A DNA stretch of 17,826 nt, from assembly GCA_934678915.1 (NCBI GenBank), contig CAKUSF010000036.1, forward strand, positions 1 to 17,826, in the 5' to 3' direction. Shown in pieces: positions 6,589 to 14,293 of this stretch. Under the pieces are notes generated by a model. The model ran no database searches. It was not told the DNA's origin and worked only from the letters and a program-made list of their open reading frames with translations. Origin of the DNA: an uncultured Bacteroidales bacterium. Lineage in GTDB: Bacteria > Bacteroidota > Bacteroidia > Bacteroidales > UBA932. Positions within the stretch are counted from its first letter, which is position 1. Each line of letters starts with the position of its first letter. The position numbers and the translations under genes are program-made.

Positions 6589-8022
6589 ATGAACAAAGGT
6601 AAAATGACCAATTTTAGGTGGGTGATCTGCGTGATGCTATTCTTCGCAACAACGATCAATTACCTTGACAGACAAGTGCTTTCCCTGACGTGGGATGAAT
6701 TTATCAAACCGGAATTTCACTGGGATGAGATTGACTATGGCAACATTACCGGTGTGTTTGCCATTGTCTATGCCCTTGCCCAGCTTTTCGCTGGACGTGT
6801 TGTGGACAAACTTGGAACCAAGAAAGGTTATACTGTTGCGATAGGGGTATGGTCGTTTGGTGCGTGTGTGCATGCTTTATGCGGAATCGCCACCGAGGCC
6901 TACATCGGTATGGAGTCGAGGCTTGAACTGATCCAAGCTACGGGTGATGTGGCCGTTGCGATTTCCACGTTCAGTGTCTACATGTTCATGTTTGCAAGAT
7001 GTGTCCTTGCCTTGGGTGAAGGAGGCAATTTCCCATCGGCCATCAAGGCGACCGCAGAGTATTTCCCTAAAAAAGACAGGGCTTTCGCCACATCTATATT
7101 CAATTCAGGTGCATCCATAGGGGCATTGATCGCTCCTTTGACAATTCCTGTCCTTGCTGCCAAATTCGGTTGGGAGATGGCCTTCCTTATTATTGGTGCG
7201 CTCGGTTTTATCTGGATGGGATTCTGGATTTTTGTCTATAAGAAACCTTCTGAGAATCACCGTGTGAATGCGGAAGAACTTGCTTACATTGAGCAAGATG
7301 CTGCCTTGGACGCGGAGTTTGCAAAGAAAAATGTCACTGAAGATAACGGAGGTAAAATGGGAATATTCCAATGTCTGAAGCATCGTCAAGCCTGGGCCTT
7401 TATTCTTGCGAGATTCTTTACTGACGGAGTATGGTGGTTTTTCCTTTTCTGGACACCGTCCTATCTGAACACTCAATTCGGCATCAAGACGTCTGATCCC
7501 GCTGGTATTGCTCTGATCTTTACGCTCTACCTCATCACGATGCTTTCCATTTTTGGAGGAAAACTCCCTACCATATTCATAAACAAGACAGGAAAGGATC
7601 CGTACTACTGCCGTACCCGTGCGATGCTGATCTTTGCGCTGGTTCCTCTTGTGGTTCTGCTTGCTCAGCCGTTGGGACAGATTTCTCCTTTATTCCCGGT
7701 TATCTGCATAGGTCTTGGCGGTGCTGCTCACCAGAGTTGGTCGGCCAATCTTTACACTGTCGGCACTGACATGTTCCCTAAGAAAGCAGCTGCGACCATT
7801 ACTGGCATTTGCGGAATGGCCGCAGGACTGAGTTCCTTCATGTTCCAGAAAGTCGCGGGACATCTATTTGTCTATGCCGGTGAGACGAACCTCTGTTTCC
7901 TTGGCTTTGAGGGCAAGCCGGCTGGCTATTTCATTATTTTCTGCTTCTGTGCTGTCGCTTACCTGATAGGTTGGACTGCCATGAAGGCGTTGGCTCCTAA
8001 GTATGAACCGATTTCAGAATAA
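6589..8022 (+). CDS. MFS transporter, hexuronate (ExuT-like, ACS) family
   Basis: 477 residues, about 12 membrane segments, inner membrane. The first helix carries NYLDRQ (24-29), typical of the anion:cation symporter family. GRVVDKLGTKKG (69-80) is the MFS loop 2-3 signature. RCVLALGEGGNFPSAIKA (137-154), with AEYFP after it, is characteristic of hexuronate and related sugar-acid carriers. An insertion of about 30 residues between helices 3 and 4 (100-130) occurs, as I recall, in Bacteroides homologues. The likely substrate is a hexuronate such as galacturonate or glucuronate, but no uronate catabolic gene is next to it, so the substrate is uncertain. Translation may start at Met1 or at Met6 (6604). 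It has its own promoter and structured leader and ends at a strong terminator. Confidence 0.9.
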   Translation: MNKGKMTNFRWVICVMLFFATTINYLDRQVLSLTWDEFIKPEFHWDEIDYGNITGVFAIVYALAQLFAGRVVDKLGTKKGYTVAIGVWSFGACVHALCGIATEAYIGMESRLELIQATGDVAVAISTFSVYMFMFARCVLALGEGGNFPSAIKATAEYFPKKDRAFATSIFNSGASIGALIAPLTIPVLAAKFGWEMAFLIIGALGFIWMGFWIFVYKKPSENHRVNAEELAYIEQDAALDAEFAKKNVTEDNGGKMGIFQCLKHRQAWAFILARFFTDGVWWFFLFWTPSYLNTQFGIKTSDPAGIALIFTLYLITMLSIFGGKLPTIFINKTGKDPYYCRTRAMLIFALVPLVVLLAQPLGQISPLFPVICIGLGGAAHQSWSANLYTVGTDMFPKKAAATITGICGMAAGLSSFMFQKVAGHLFVYAGETNLCFLGFEGKPAGYFIIFCFCAVAYLIGWTAMKALAPKYEPISE

Positions 8023-8040
8023 TCCTTCTTAATGAATATG

Positions 8041-8074
8041 AAAAAGGGCGGTTCGTTGCGAGCCGCCCTTTTTT
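8041..8074 (+). terminator. Terminator between MFS and peptidase genes
   Basis: GGGCGGTTCG (8046-8055) pairs with CGAGCCGCCC (8059-8068) around a 3-nt loop, flanked by an A-run and six T residues. The pair 8052-8062 is U.G on the plus strand and A/C on the minus, so the main direction is rightward (end of the MFS transcript). The A-run also lets it serve the convergent peptidase operon. Confidence 0.88.
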
Positions 8075-8094
8075 GTCCTTAAACTTCCCGTGGA

Positions 8095-10119
8095 CTATTT
8101 CAGATAGTCATCGAAATAGTTCGTGACCTTGTCCATGAGGTGAATCCTCCACTTTCCGAACACATTGTGCTCGGAGCATGGATAAGGGAAGTAGTCAAGT
8201 TGCACATTCTTTTCGATGCATTTCTGTACGAAACTGAGGCTGTGTTCCCAAACGACGGTGTTGTCGATTGCACCTTGGCAAATGAGAAGCTTGCCCTTAA
8301 GTGCGTCAACCTTCCCGATGAGGCTAGTTTGAGAGAACCCATCAGGATTGCTGGCCTCGGTCTCCATGTAGCGTTCTCCGTACATGATTTCGTACCATTT
8401 CCAATCAATCACAGGGCCACCGGCTACCCCTACTTTGAATGTCTCTGGGTAGTTGGTCATCAGTGAGATTGTCATGAATCCACCGTAGCTCCAGCCGTGG
8501 ACTCCAATTCTGTCTGAATCAACAAATGGCAGGGATTTAAGCATGTTGATGCCAACCATTTGGTCAGCCATCTCAGCCTGCCCACAATGGCGGTGGATGG
8601 CTTTTTCATATTCAGCACCGCGGTTCTGAGTCCCTCTGTTGTCTTGAACATAGACTATGTAGCCTTTCTGTGCCATGAGCATCTCCCACATCCTAACTTG
8701 TCCAAGCCATGTGTCCTGAACCATTTGAGAGTGAGGCCCTCCATAGACATAGAGCACCACAGGATACTTCTTCGATGGGTCGAAGTTTGTAGGAAGGAAG
8801 AGCCTGTACCAGTTGTCGTACCGACCGTCCGCACTTTTGACGGTACCGAGCAGAACTTCACCTGTTTTGTAGTCTTTGAGAGGATCCTCGGCTGTGAGTA
8901 GGTTGCGGACCAGTTTCCCGTCAGTTGTCATGATGTTGGTGACGCGTGGTACGTTGAAACTGCTGTAATTGTCGATGTACATCGTGCAGCCCTTGTTGAG
9001 ACTGATGTTGTGCCAGCCTCTTTCTTGGGTAAGCCTGACTGGTTTTCCGAACTTTAGCTTTTTTGTCCGTACTTCAATCTTAAACAAATGATTCTCAACC
9101 GGTGAAACCTCAGCTGAGGTGTAATAGACAAACCGTCCGTCATTGCCAAGGTACTCTACATCCGCATCCGTTTCCGTCAGACGTCTCACAGTTCCAAGGG
9201 TGTCGCAAAGGTAGAGATTGCGGTAGCCATCGCGGTTGTTCGTCCTATAGATGAATGAATATGTCCCTTTGAGAAAGTGCAGCGGATCTAGAGGCTCCAC
9301 ATAGCGCGTGTCGTCTTCGGAGAGAATCGTGCGTGCAAACGAACCGTCTGAAGAACGGTACATATTCAATTTCATGTGCTTCTGGGTACGGTCTAGCACT
9401 TGTATGAAGATATTCTTGCTATCAGGAGACCAACTGATGTTGGTAAGGTAGCGGTCTTCGCCATATTCATTGACATCACACCAGACGATTTTGCCGGTCG
9501 CTTTGTCGAAGATTCCGAGGCTGATTTTCTCGCTGTCCATCCCGTTCATTGGGTACTTGATGTTCTTGAGCGAGCCAGTTCGGGTCGTAATGTCCAGAAG
9601 AGGGAAGTCGGTGACTTTGCTTTCGTCCTTTTTGTAGAAAGCAAGTTTGGACCCATCAGGAGACCAGAAGATTCCATTCTCGATGCCGAACTCGTTGCGG
9701 CTTACGGATTGGCCGAAAGTAATCTGGCTGTCTCCACTCACCGCCACCGGAATTGGCTCTCCATCAAACACGAACAGATCTCTTCCAATCGTGTAGGCGA
9801 ATGTCCCGGCCTCGCTGCGCGTGATGTTCTCGGCTTCTTTGGGGAATCCTTTTGGAAGAGGTGTGGCCGAATATTCGCAGGCCTCTCCTTGCGAAAGATT
9901 CTCTTGAACCCATTTGCCGTCTTTGAATGCGATGAAGGTGATGTCGTCTTTCCAAGAGACAGCCATGCTTTTAGGTCGCACGTTTCTTCCAAGGACAGCC
10001 TCTTCCATGGTGATCTGTTTTCCCTCTGGATTAGCTGCATGCCTGTCAACGACTCCAGTCTGAGCGTTGAGTGCTATAGGCACGATTAACGCTAAGATGC
10101 TTAGGCTTTTTGTCATCAT
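8095..10119 (-). CDS. S9 family peptidase, dipeptidyl-peptidase IV type
   Basis: 674 residues, exported (signal peptide about 1-19, cut after LNA). It is a serine exopeptidase that removes short peptides from N-termini, usually after proline. The N-terminal half (about 40-400) is a DPP-IV-type beta-propeller, with blade motifs such as WSPDGSKLAFYKKDES (152-167) and WSPDSKNIF. The C-terminal half (about 425-674) is an alpha/beta-hydrolase domain. The triad can be placed at Ser544 in GWSYGGF, Asp619 in GAIDNTV and His651 in CSEHNVFG. Length fits the family. Substrate class (dipeptidyl versus prolyl tripeptidyl) cannot be settled from sequence alone. It begins 7 nt after the stop of the upstream SGNH gene with no promoter between, so it is the second gene of that operon. 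Two adjacent ATG codons leave the exact start uncertain by one residue. Confidence 0.93.
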   Translation of the reverse strand: MMTKSLSILALIVPIALNAQTGVVDRHAANPEGKQITMEEAVLGRNVRPKSMAVSWKDDITFIAFKDGKWVQENLSQGEACEYSATPLPKGFPKEAENITRSEAGTFAYTIGRDLFVFDGEPIPVAVSGDSQITFGQSVSRNEFGIENGIFWSPDGSKLAFYKKDESKVTDFPLLDITTRTGSLKNIKYPMNGMDSEKISLGIFDKATGKIVWCDVNEYGEDRYLTNISWSPDSKNIFIQVLDRTQKHMKLNMYRSSDGSFARTILSEDDTRYVEPLDPLHFLKGTYSFIYRTNNRDGYRNLYLCDTLGTVRRLTETDADVEYLGNDGRFVYYTSAEVSPVENHLFKIEVRTKKLKFGKPVRLTQERGWHNISLNKGCTMYIDNYSSFNVPRVTNIMTTDGKLVRNLLTAEDPLKDYKTGEVLLGTVKSADGRYDNWYRLFLPTNFDPSKKYPVVLYVYGGPHSQMVQDTWLGQVRMWEMLMAQKGYIVYVQDNRGTQNRGAEYEKAIHRHCGQAEMADQMVGINMLKSLPFVDSDRIGVHGWSYGGFMTISLMTNYPETFKVGVAGGPVIDWKWYEIMYGERYMETEASNPDGFSQTSLIGKVDALKGKLLICQGAIDNTVVWEHSLSFVQKCIEKNVQLDYFPYPCSEHNVFGKWRIHLMDKVTNYFDDYLK

Positions 10120-10126
10120 TCGTTTG

Positions 10127-11269
10127 TTATTTTACCTCATTGCCAGAAAGTTCCCACCCTGTGATTGTGGCGACGTAAGGAATCATGGCGTAGGCTTTCT
10201 TCAGGTGTCCCGTGTAATTTGGATGTCCGTCAGCGCCCATGTCTGCATCATTGTTATGGACAGACTTTGTGAGTGCCATGATGTGTATGTTCTTCAGGCC
10301 GCAGTCATTGGAAGCTTTCCTGATGTAGTCAAACATCAGAAGATCGTTCTTCGGAGCGACACAGAGGATAGGGTAGTCTTCTCCGTAGTTCGCCTTGATC
10401 TCTTTCAGGAGGGTGATGTAGTTCTTGACAAACAACCTTTCTGCTGGCTGCATCCCAGTAGAAAAGTCATTGGTACCCAAATAGATGACGGTGATGCTAG
10501 GCTTTAATGAAGATGCTTTTGCGTCCCATTTTACGTCCTTGTTCGTGTCGTAGGCCTGAAGGTACCTGTCGGGCATGAAATAGCCCTTGACATTGCCGTT
10601 GTAGTTGCGGGCGATACCCATCCCGGAATGCGCGAGGACAATCTGGTCCGCATCAAAGTATCTGGCCATCGCGCAGGCGTAGGTCAGATTCTGATTTTCG
10701 GTCTCTGGCTTGAAACGCTCTTTGTTGGAGCTTTCAGTTCCATAACCGCAGGTGTAGGAGTCACCAATATATTCAATGATTCTAGCCTTCGGTGCATCCG
10801 CTTGAAGGAACTGCCCGTCAGTGATGAACTCTTTGATTGTAGTTGTACCTTGTTCTCCTTCTGTGCGTTTCTGTAGGATAACCTGATGAGGAGCCTTGGC
10901 CGCTTTTTTGTCTTTTCCGAAACGTGCTTTGAGCTCCTCTGCACTGAAGAGCACGATGGTGGTGTCTGTTCCATGAACTGCGATCACTTTGTCTGGAGTA
11001 GTGTCCATTGAATTGTCAATCCACACATTGTAGTAGTTTTTCTTGGTGTCAGACACCTTGAAACTCAGGCTGTTGCCTTGGAATTTGACTTTGGCGTAAA
11101 CTCCTGTCCAATCAAACGAGACACAGCCGTCTTTAACCTCGGTCCTACCAATGTAGGTAATTTTGGAATCCGAAGCATTTACGGTGGTTTCAGTGGCCTT
11201 AGGTGCGGCTGCCAAAGATGTGATGCAGAGCAGAGCTGCTGCCAGAAGAGTTATTTTTCCTTTTTTCAT
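10127..11269 (-). CDS. SGNH/GDSL esterase, carbohydrate esterase family 2-like
   Basis: 380 residues from the chosen start. A signal peptide (MKKGKITLLAAALLCITSLA) sends it to the periplasm or beyond. Residues about 33-150 resemble the N-terminal beta-sandwich of CE2 acetyl esterases (YIGRTEV, VSFDWTGVYAKVKFQG). The rest is an SGNH hydrolase domain: nucleophile Ser171 in YIGDSYTCGYG, Asn267 in GTNDFS, and His349 in ADGHPNYTGH. CE2 enzymes remove acetyl groups from plant polysaccharides; the exact substrate here is not known. A longer frame opens 18 codons upstream (11323), but that start would overlap the promoter at 11291-11298 and would put a polar stretch before the signal peptide, so the internal Met is preferred. 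The S9 peptidase follows after 7 nt. Confidence 0.9.
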   Translation of the reverse strand: MKKGKITLLAAALLCITSLAAAPKATETTVNASDSKITYIGRTEVKDGCVSFDWTGVYAKVKFQGNSLSFKVSDTKKNYYNVWIDNSMDTTPDKVIAVHGTDTTIVLFSAEELKARFGKDKKAAKAPHQVILQKRTEGEQGTTTIKEFITDGQFLQADAPKARIIEYIGDSYTCGYGTESSNKERFKPETENQNLTYACAMARYFDADQIVLAHSGMGIARNYNGNVKGYFMPDRYLQAYDTNKDVKWDAKASSLKPSITVIYLGTNDFSTGMQPAERLFVKNYITLLKEIKANYGEDYPILCVAPKNDLLMFDYIRKASNDCGLKNIHIMALTKSVHNNDADMGADGHPNYTGHLKKAYAMIPYVATITGWELSGNEVK

Positions 11270-11290
11270 GTTGTTAGTTACTTTGTTTTG

Positions 11291-11323
11291 CAAATTTAAT
11301 GAATATCCCTGATTATAGACCAA
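11291..11323 (-). promoter_or_regulatory. Promoter of the esterase-peptidase operon
   Basis: On the minus strand, TTGG (11323-11320), a 21-nt spacer and TAAATTTG (11298-11291) match the Bacteroidetes -33/-7 layout. Transcription would start near 11285, about 16 nt before the chosen start codon. This decides the start of the SGNH gene. Confidence 0.65.
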
Positions 11324-11374
11324 TAATGTTTTCTTGGGTCTGTGCTAAGTAACTATCAAAATGTTACTAAAAAT

Positions 11375-11404
11375 AAAAAAGCCCACATCGCTGCGGACTT
11401 TTTT
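11375..11404 (-). terminator. Leftward terminator with GCGA tetraloop
   Basis: On the minus strand a 13-bp stem forms: six A-U pairs, then G-C, U.G, C-G, C-G, G.U, C-G and A-U, closed by the loop GCGA (a GNRA tetraloop) and ending in six U. The same bases on the plus strand leave two mismatches, so the terminator works leftward. It would stop transcription coming from trmD before the esterase promoter. Confidence 0.8.
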
Positions 11405-11479
11405 GGTTAGTTAGTAGTGTATTACCTTATTTTGAAAAGAAGGTCATAGTCGTTAGAGTGTGATATACTCTCACTTTTC

Positions 11480-11495
11480 GACTACAAAAGTAGTC
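11480..11495. repeat. Small perfect inverted repeat
   Basis: GACTAC and GTAGTC, 6 bp each, flank AAAA. It lies between the two terminators behind trmD and next to a weaker 5-bp inverted repeat (11455-11471). The role is unknown; it could be an operator-sized palindrome or part of a processed 3' end. Confidence 0.5.
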
Positions 11496-11544
11496 AAAAA
11501 AACGTTTAAACCAATACTTTTTGTTGAAAAGTTTTAAACGTTTT
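11496..11544 (-). terminator. First terminator of trmD (AT-rich)
   Basis: On the minus strand, five bases after the trmD stop, AAAACGTTTAAA (11544-11533) pairs with TTTAAACGTTTT (11510-11499), enclosing an inner stem ACTTTT/AAAAGT (11532-11527, 11521-11516). U residues continue to 11496. The stem is A/T-rich but 12 bp and perfect. Confidence 0.65.
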
Positions 11545-11548
11545 ATTG

Positions 11549-12253
11549 TTAATATCGCGTTTTACGCTGACTATCAATGTCTTCCAATAGCTCTGGCCTT
11601 AGCCGTTTTGTCCGTTCCAAAGCCTGTTCGTCCTGCCATTCTCGGATTAGTTTAGGATTCCCGCTCAAGAGAACCTCTGGAACCTTCCATCCTTTGTAGT
11701 CGGCTGGTCTGGTATAGACTGGAGGGGAGAGAAGTCCGTCTTGAAAGCTGTCGCTTAGGGCAGACGTCTCATCGCTAAGCGCTCCTGGAATCAAACGTAC
11801 AATAGAGTCGGCAAGCAAAGCCGCAGGAATCTCCCCGCCACTGACGACATAATCCCCGACAGAGATTTCACGTGTCACAAGATGCTCGCGGATGCGATGG
11901 TCTATTCCTTTATAATGGCCGCAGAGAAGAATCAGATTATTCTTTAAGGATAGTTCGTTTGCAATCCTTTGGTTCAAACGTTCACCATCGGGGGACATGT
12001 AGATGACATCGTCATATTCTCGCTCAGCCTTCAACTCTTCAATCATTTTTTCTACTGGCTCGATCATCATGACCATGCCTGCGTCTCCACCGTAACTGTA
12101 GTCATCAACGGTGGCACGAGGTCCAATACCATATTTTCTGATGTTGTGTACATGGATTTCTACTAGCCCTTTCTTGATGGCTCTTCCTACAATGGAGTGG
12201 CTGAGGGGGCTATCAAGAAGCTCCGGAACAACGGTAAGAATGTCAATGCGCAT
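11549..12253 (-). CDS. trmD: tRNA (guanine(37)-N(1))-methyltransferase
   Basis: 234 residues, cytoplasmic. It transfers a methyl group from S-adenosylmethionine to G37 of tRNAs reading codons that start with C (tRNA-Leu, -Pro, -Arg), which prevents +1 frameshifting. The SPOUT knot signatures are intact: [14 protein letters not shown] near 49-62, [12 protein letters not shown] (110-121), and [14 protein letters not shown] (131-144). Arg153 in VRLIPG and Asp168 in LSDSF align with the Arg and catalytic Asp of the E. coli enzyme (154 and 169). The C-terminal [18 protein letters not shown] also fits. Length is normal. It is transcribed alone, leftward, from a promoter that overlaps that of the divergent DUF349 gene, and is followed by two terminators. 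Confidence 0.97.
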   Translation of the reverse strand: MRIDILTVVPELLDSPLSHSIVGRAIKKGLVEIHVHNIRKYGIGPRATVDDYSYGGDAGMVMMIEPVEKMIEELKAEREYDDVIYMSPDGERLNQRIANELSLKNNLILLCGHYKGIDHRIREHLVTREISVGDYVVSGGEIPAALLADSIVRLIPGALSDETSALSDSFQDGLLSPPVYTRPADYKGWKVPEVLLSGNPKLIREWQDEQALERTKRLRPELLEDIDSQRKTRY

Positions 12254-12268
12254 AGAATATTGTTTTCA

Positions 12269-12302
12269 TTTTGCAAAAATAGTGTTTTTTTAGGTATCTT
12301 TG
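12269..12302 (+). promoter_or_regulatory. Promoter of the DUF349-yidC group
   Basis: TATCTTTG (12295-12302) is preceded by TTTTG (12269-12273) with a 21-nt spacer. Transcription would start near 12308, leaving a leader of under 30 nt before the ATG at 12335. Its -33 element directly abuts the -7 box of the divergent trmD promoter. Confidence 0.7.
12274..12281 (-). promoter_or_regulatory. Promoter -7 box of trmD
   Basis: On the minus strand these bases read TATTTTTG, a TAnnTTTG match 20 nt before the trmD start codon. The -33 region is not well conserved and would lie inside the divergent promoter. Confidence 0.6.
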
Positions 12303-12334
12303 CGGATAAGTAGAACTCTTAATTAAACTGCTTT

Positions 12335-14287
12335 ATGAGTGAAGGTAATGTTCCTGAGGTCAACAGAACCTCAGATGTAGAGGAAGCTCCAAAGGCTCTC
12401 AATGAGAATGTAGAAAATCCTACGGTAGAGGAAGTCGCTGAAGTTGTGGCTGACAATGCCGAGGAAGTCCCACAGGAGGTGGTTGACGTTCAGGATGAAG
12501 GTGATGATGCCGCCCAAACAGAGGAGGGCGATGAGGTCTCTATGGATCTTGGCAGTCTTTCCCTTGCCGAACTGTCTGACTTGTTTGACAAACTCTCTCA
12601 GGCCGATGATAGGATGAAGAGGTACAAGGAGGCAGAAGCCATCAAGTCCGCTTTCTACAAGAAGCTTTCCAAGGAGAAGGCCGAGGCCGGTCTAGGAGCA
12701 AAGGTTGATGAGCCATCGTCAAGAGAGGATGTGATCGAGGATGTCGCTCCTGAGACTCAGACCGAGGAAGTGAAAGACAATCCGTTCGAGGCAATGGAGG
12801 CGGCTTTCAAGGGCGTTTATGCTAACTATAAGAAAGAACGTGCTGAGTACAACCGCCAACAAGATGCTCAACGTGAGGAGAACTTCGCCAAGAAGCAGGC
12901 AGTTATCGAAGATTTGAAGAATCTGGTTGAGAAACAGGAAGATGTGAACTCAACATTCCCGGCATTCCGTGAGCTGCAGAATCGTTGGAGGGAGATCGGA
13001 CCAGTGCCAGCGACAAAGTTCCGCGACCTTAATGACACCTATCAGTACTATGTCGAGAAATTCTACGACATGGTGAAGATCAACAGGGATTTGCGCGATC
13101 TTGACTTCAAAAAGAATCTTGAGGCTAAGGAAGGCTTTTGTGAGGCTGCTGAAAAGCTCTCAGAGAACGAGAATGTGGTCGAGGCTTTCCGTGAGCTCCA
13201 GAAGCTCCATGAGCAGTGGAAGGAGTTCGGCCCTGTTGCCAAGGAGTACCGTGATTCCATTTGGGATCGTTTCAAGGCCGCTACAGCTGTGATCAATAAA
13301 AAGTATCAGGCTTATTTTGAAGGCCAAAAAGAGAAACAGCAGGAGAATCTTGCCGAGAAGACGAAGCTTTGCGAGCAGGTAGAGGCCATCGCTGAGAAGG
13401 AAGTGAAATCTTCAAATGAGTGGAATTCCCTTTCGACTGAGATAGAGGAAATCCAGAAAACGTGGAGAACCATCGGTTTCGCCACCCGTAAGGAAAATCA
13501 GAAAATTTACGACCGCTTCCGTGCTGCTTGCGATAAGTTCTTCTCTCGCAAAAGAGACTATTATGCTCAGTTCAAGGACTCTATGAACGAGAACATGGAG
13601 AAGAAGCTGTCCTTGATTGAACAGGCAGAAGCCTTGAAGAATAGCAAGGAGTGGAAGAAGACCACAGATGCATTGATTGCCTTGCAGAAGCAGTGGAAGG
13701 AAATCGGAGCTGTGCCTCGTAAAAAATCCGAGCAACTTTGGAAGAGATTCCGTGCAGCTTGTGATGAGTTCTTCAACGAGCGCGATAAGAACGCTAAACC
13801 TGAGAATGACTTCCACGCCAATCTAAAAGCCAAGAAGGCTCTCATAGAAGAGATCAATGAATATGTCCTCTCAGGTGATGCTGCGGCTGATCGTGAAGCT
13901 GCGCGTGCTTTTGCTGAAAAGTGGCAAGGAATAGGCTTCGTTCCGTTCAAGGAAAAAGAGTCAGTCCAGTCAGCTTACACTCAGGCAATGCAGGCTAAGT
14001 TCCCTGACTTCTCGCTAAGGGCTCCTAGGCAAGGCTCCGGCAACGGAGGCAGGAACGGTGGTTCCTCTAGGAAACCTCTCAGTGAGAAAGACCGTCTGGT
14101 TCAGCAGTACAACAAACTCCAGCAGGACATCGACACCTACGAGAACAACATCGGTTTCTTCTCGTCATCGAAGAACTCAGCACCTCTGATTCAGAAGATG
14201 CAGGATAGGATTGATGCCGCTAAGCAGGAGTTGAAGGATCTGGAGGCAAAGATCCGTAAGGCAGAGGAGAGCGAAGAAGAGAAGTAA
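12335..14287 (+). CDS. DUF349 repeat protein
   Basis: 650 residues, cytoplasmic, highly charged. Residues 1-70 are acidic and low-complexity. Five DUF349-type repeats follow, each with a Trp-x-x-[I/F]-G core: W218REIGP, W295KEFGP, W377RTIGF, W454KEIGA and W530QGIGF, spaced about 76-82 residues apart. Most are followed by a helix of the DRFRAACDKFF type. A short glycine-rich linker (567-577, GSGNGGRNGG) precedes a C-terminal coiled coil (about 580-648). The DUF349 family has no firmly established function that I know of; the repeats look like helical hairpins suited to binding. It lies directly before yidC, whose start codon is 6 nt after its stop, so the two are very likely translated from one mRNA. 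Confidence 0.88.
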   Translation: MSEGNVPEVNRTSDVEEAPKALNENVENPTVEEVAEVVADNAEEVPQEVVDVQDEGDDAAQTEEGDEVSMDLGSLSLAELSDLFDKLSQADDRMKRYKEAEAIKSAFYKKLSKEKAEAGLGAKVDEPSSREDVIEDVAPETQTEEVKDNPFEAMEAAFKGVYANYKKERAEYNRQQDAQREENFAKKQAVIEDLKNLVEKQEDVNSTFPAFRELQNRWREIGPVPATKFRDLNDTYQYYVEKFYDMVKINRDLRDLDFKKNLEAKEGFCEAAEKLSENENVVEAFRELQKLHEQWKEFGPVAKEYRDSIWDRFKAATAVINKKYQAYFEGQKEKQQENLAEKTKLCEQVEAIAEKEVKSSNEWNSLSTEIEEIQKTWRTIGFATRKENQKIYDRFRAACDKFFSRKRDYYAQFKDSMNENMEKKLSLIEQAEALKNSKEWKKTTDALIALQKQWKEIGAVPRKKSEQLWKRFRAACDEFFNERDKNAKPENDFHANLKAKKALIEEINEYVLSGDAAADREAARAFAEKWQGIGFVPFKEKESVQSAYTQAMQAKFPDFSLRAPRQGSGNGGRNGGSSRKPLSEKDRLVQQYNKLQQDIDTYENNIGFFSSSKNSAPLIQKMQDRIDAAKQELKDLEAKIRKAEESEEEK

Positions 14288-14293
14288 TCAGGA

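Noticed and set aside
9400..10089. 229-codon plus-strand frame opposite the S9 peptidase
   Set aside because: The minus frame carries a complete signal peptide, propeller and catalytic triad; the plus frame has no family features or promoter.
11270..11323. Upstream start for the SGNH esterase, adding 18 residues
   Set aside because: The start would sit at the -33 box of the gene's own promoter, and the extra residues would precede a normal signal peptide.
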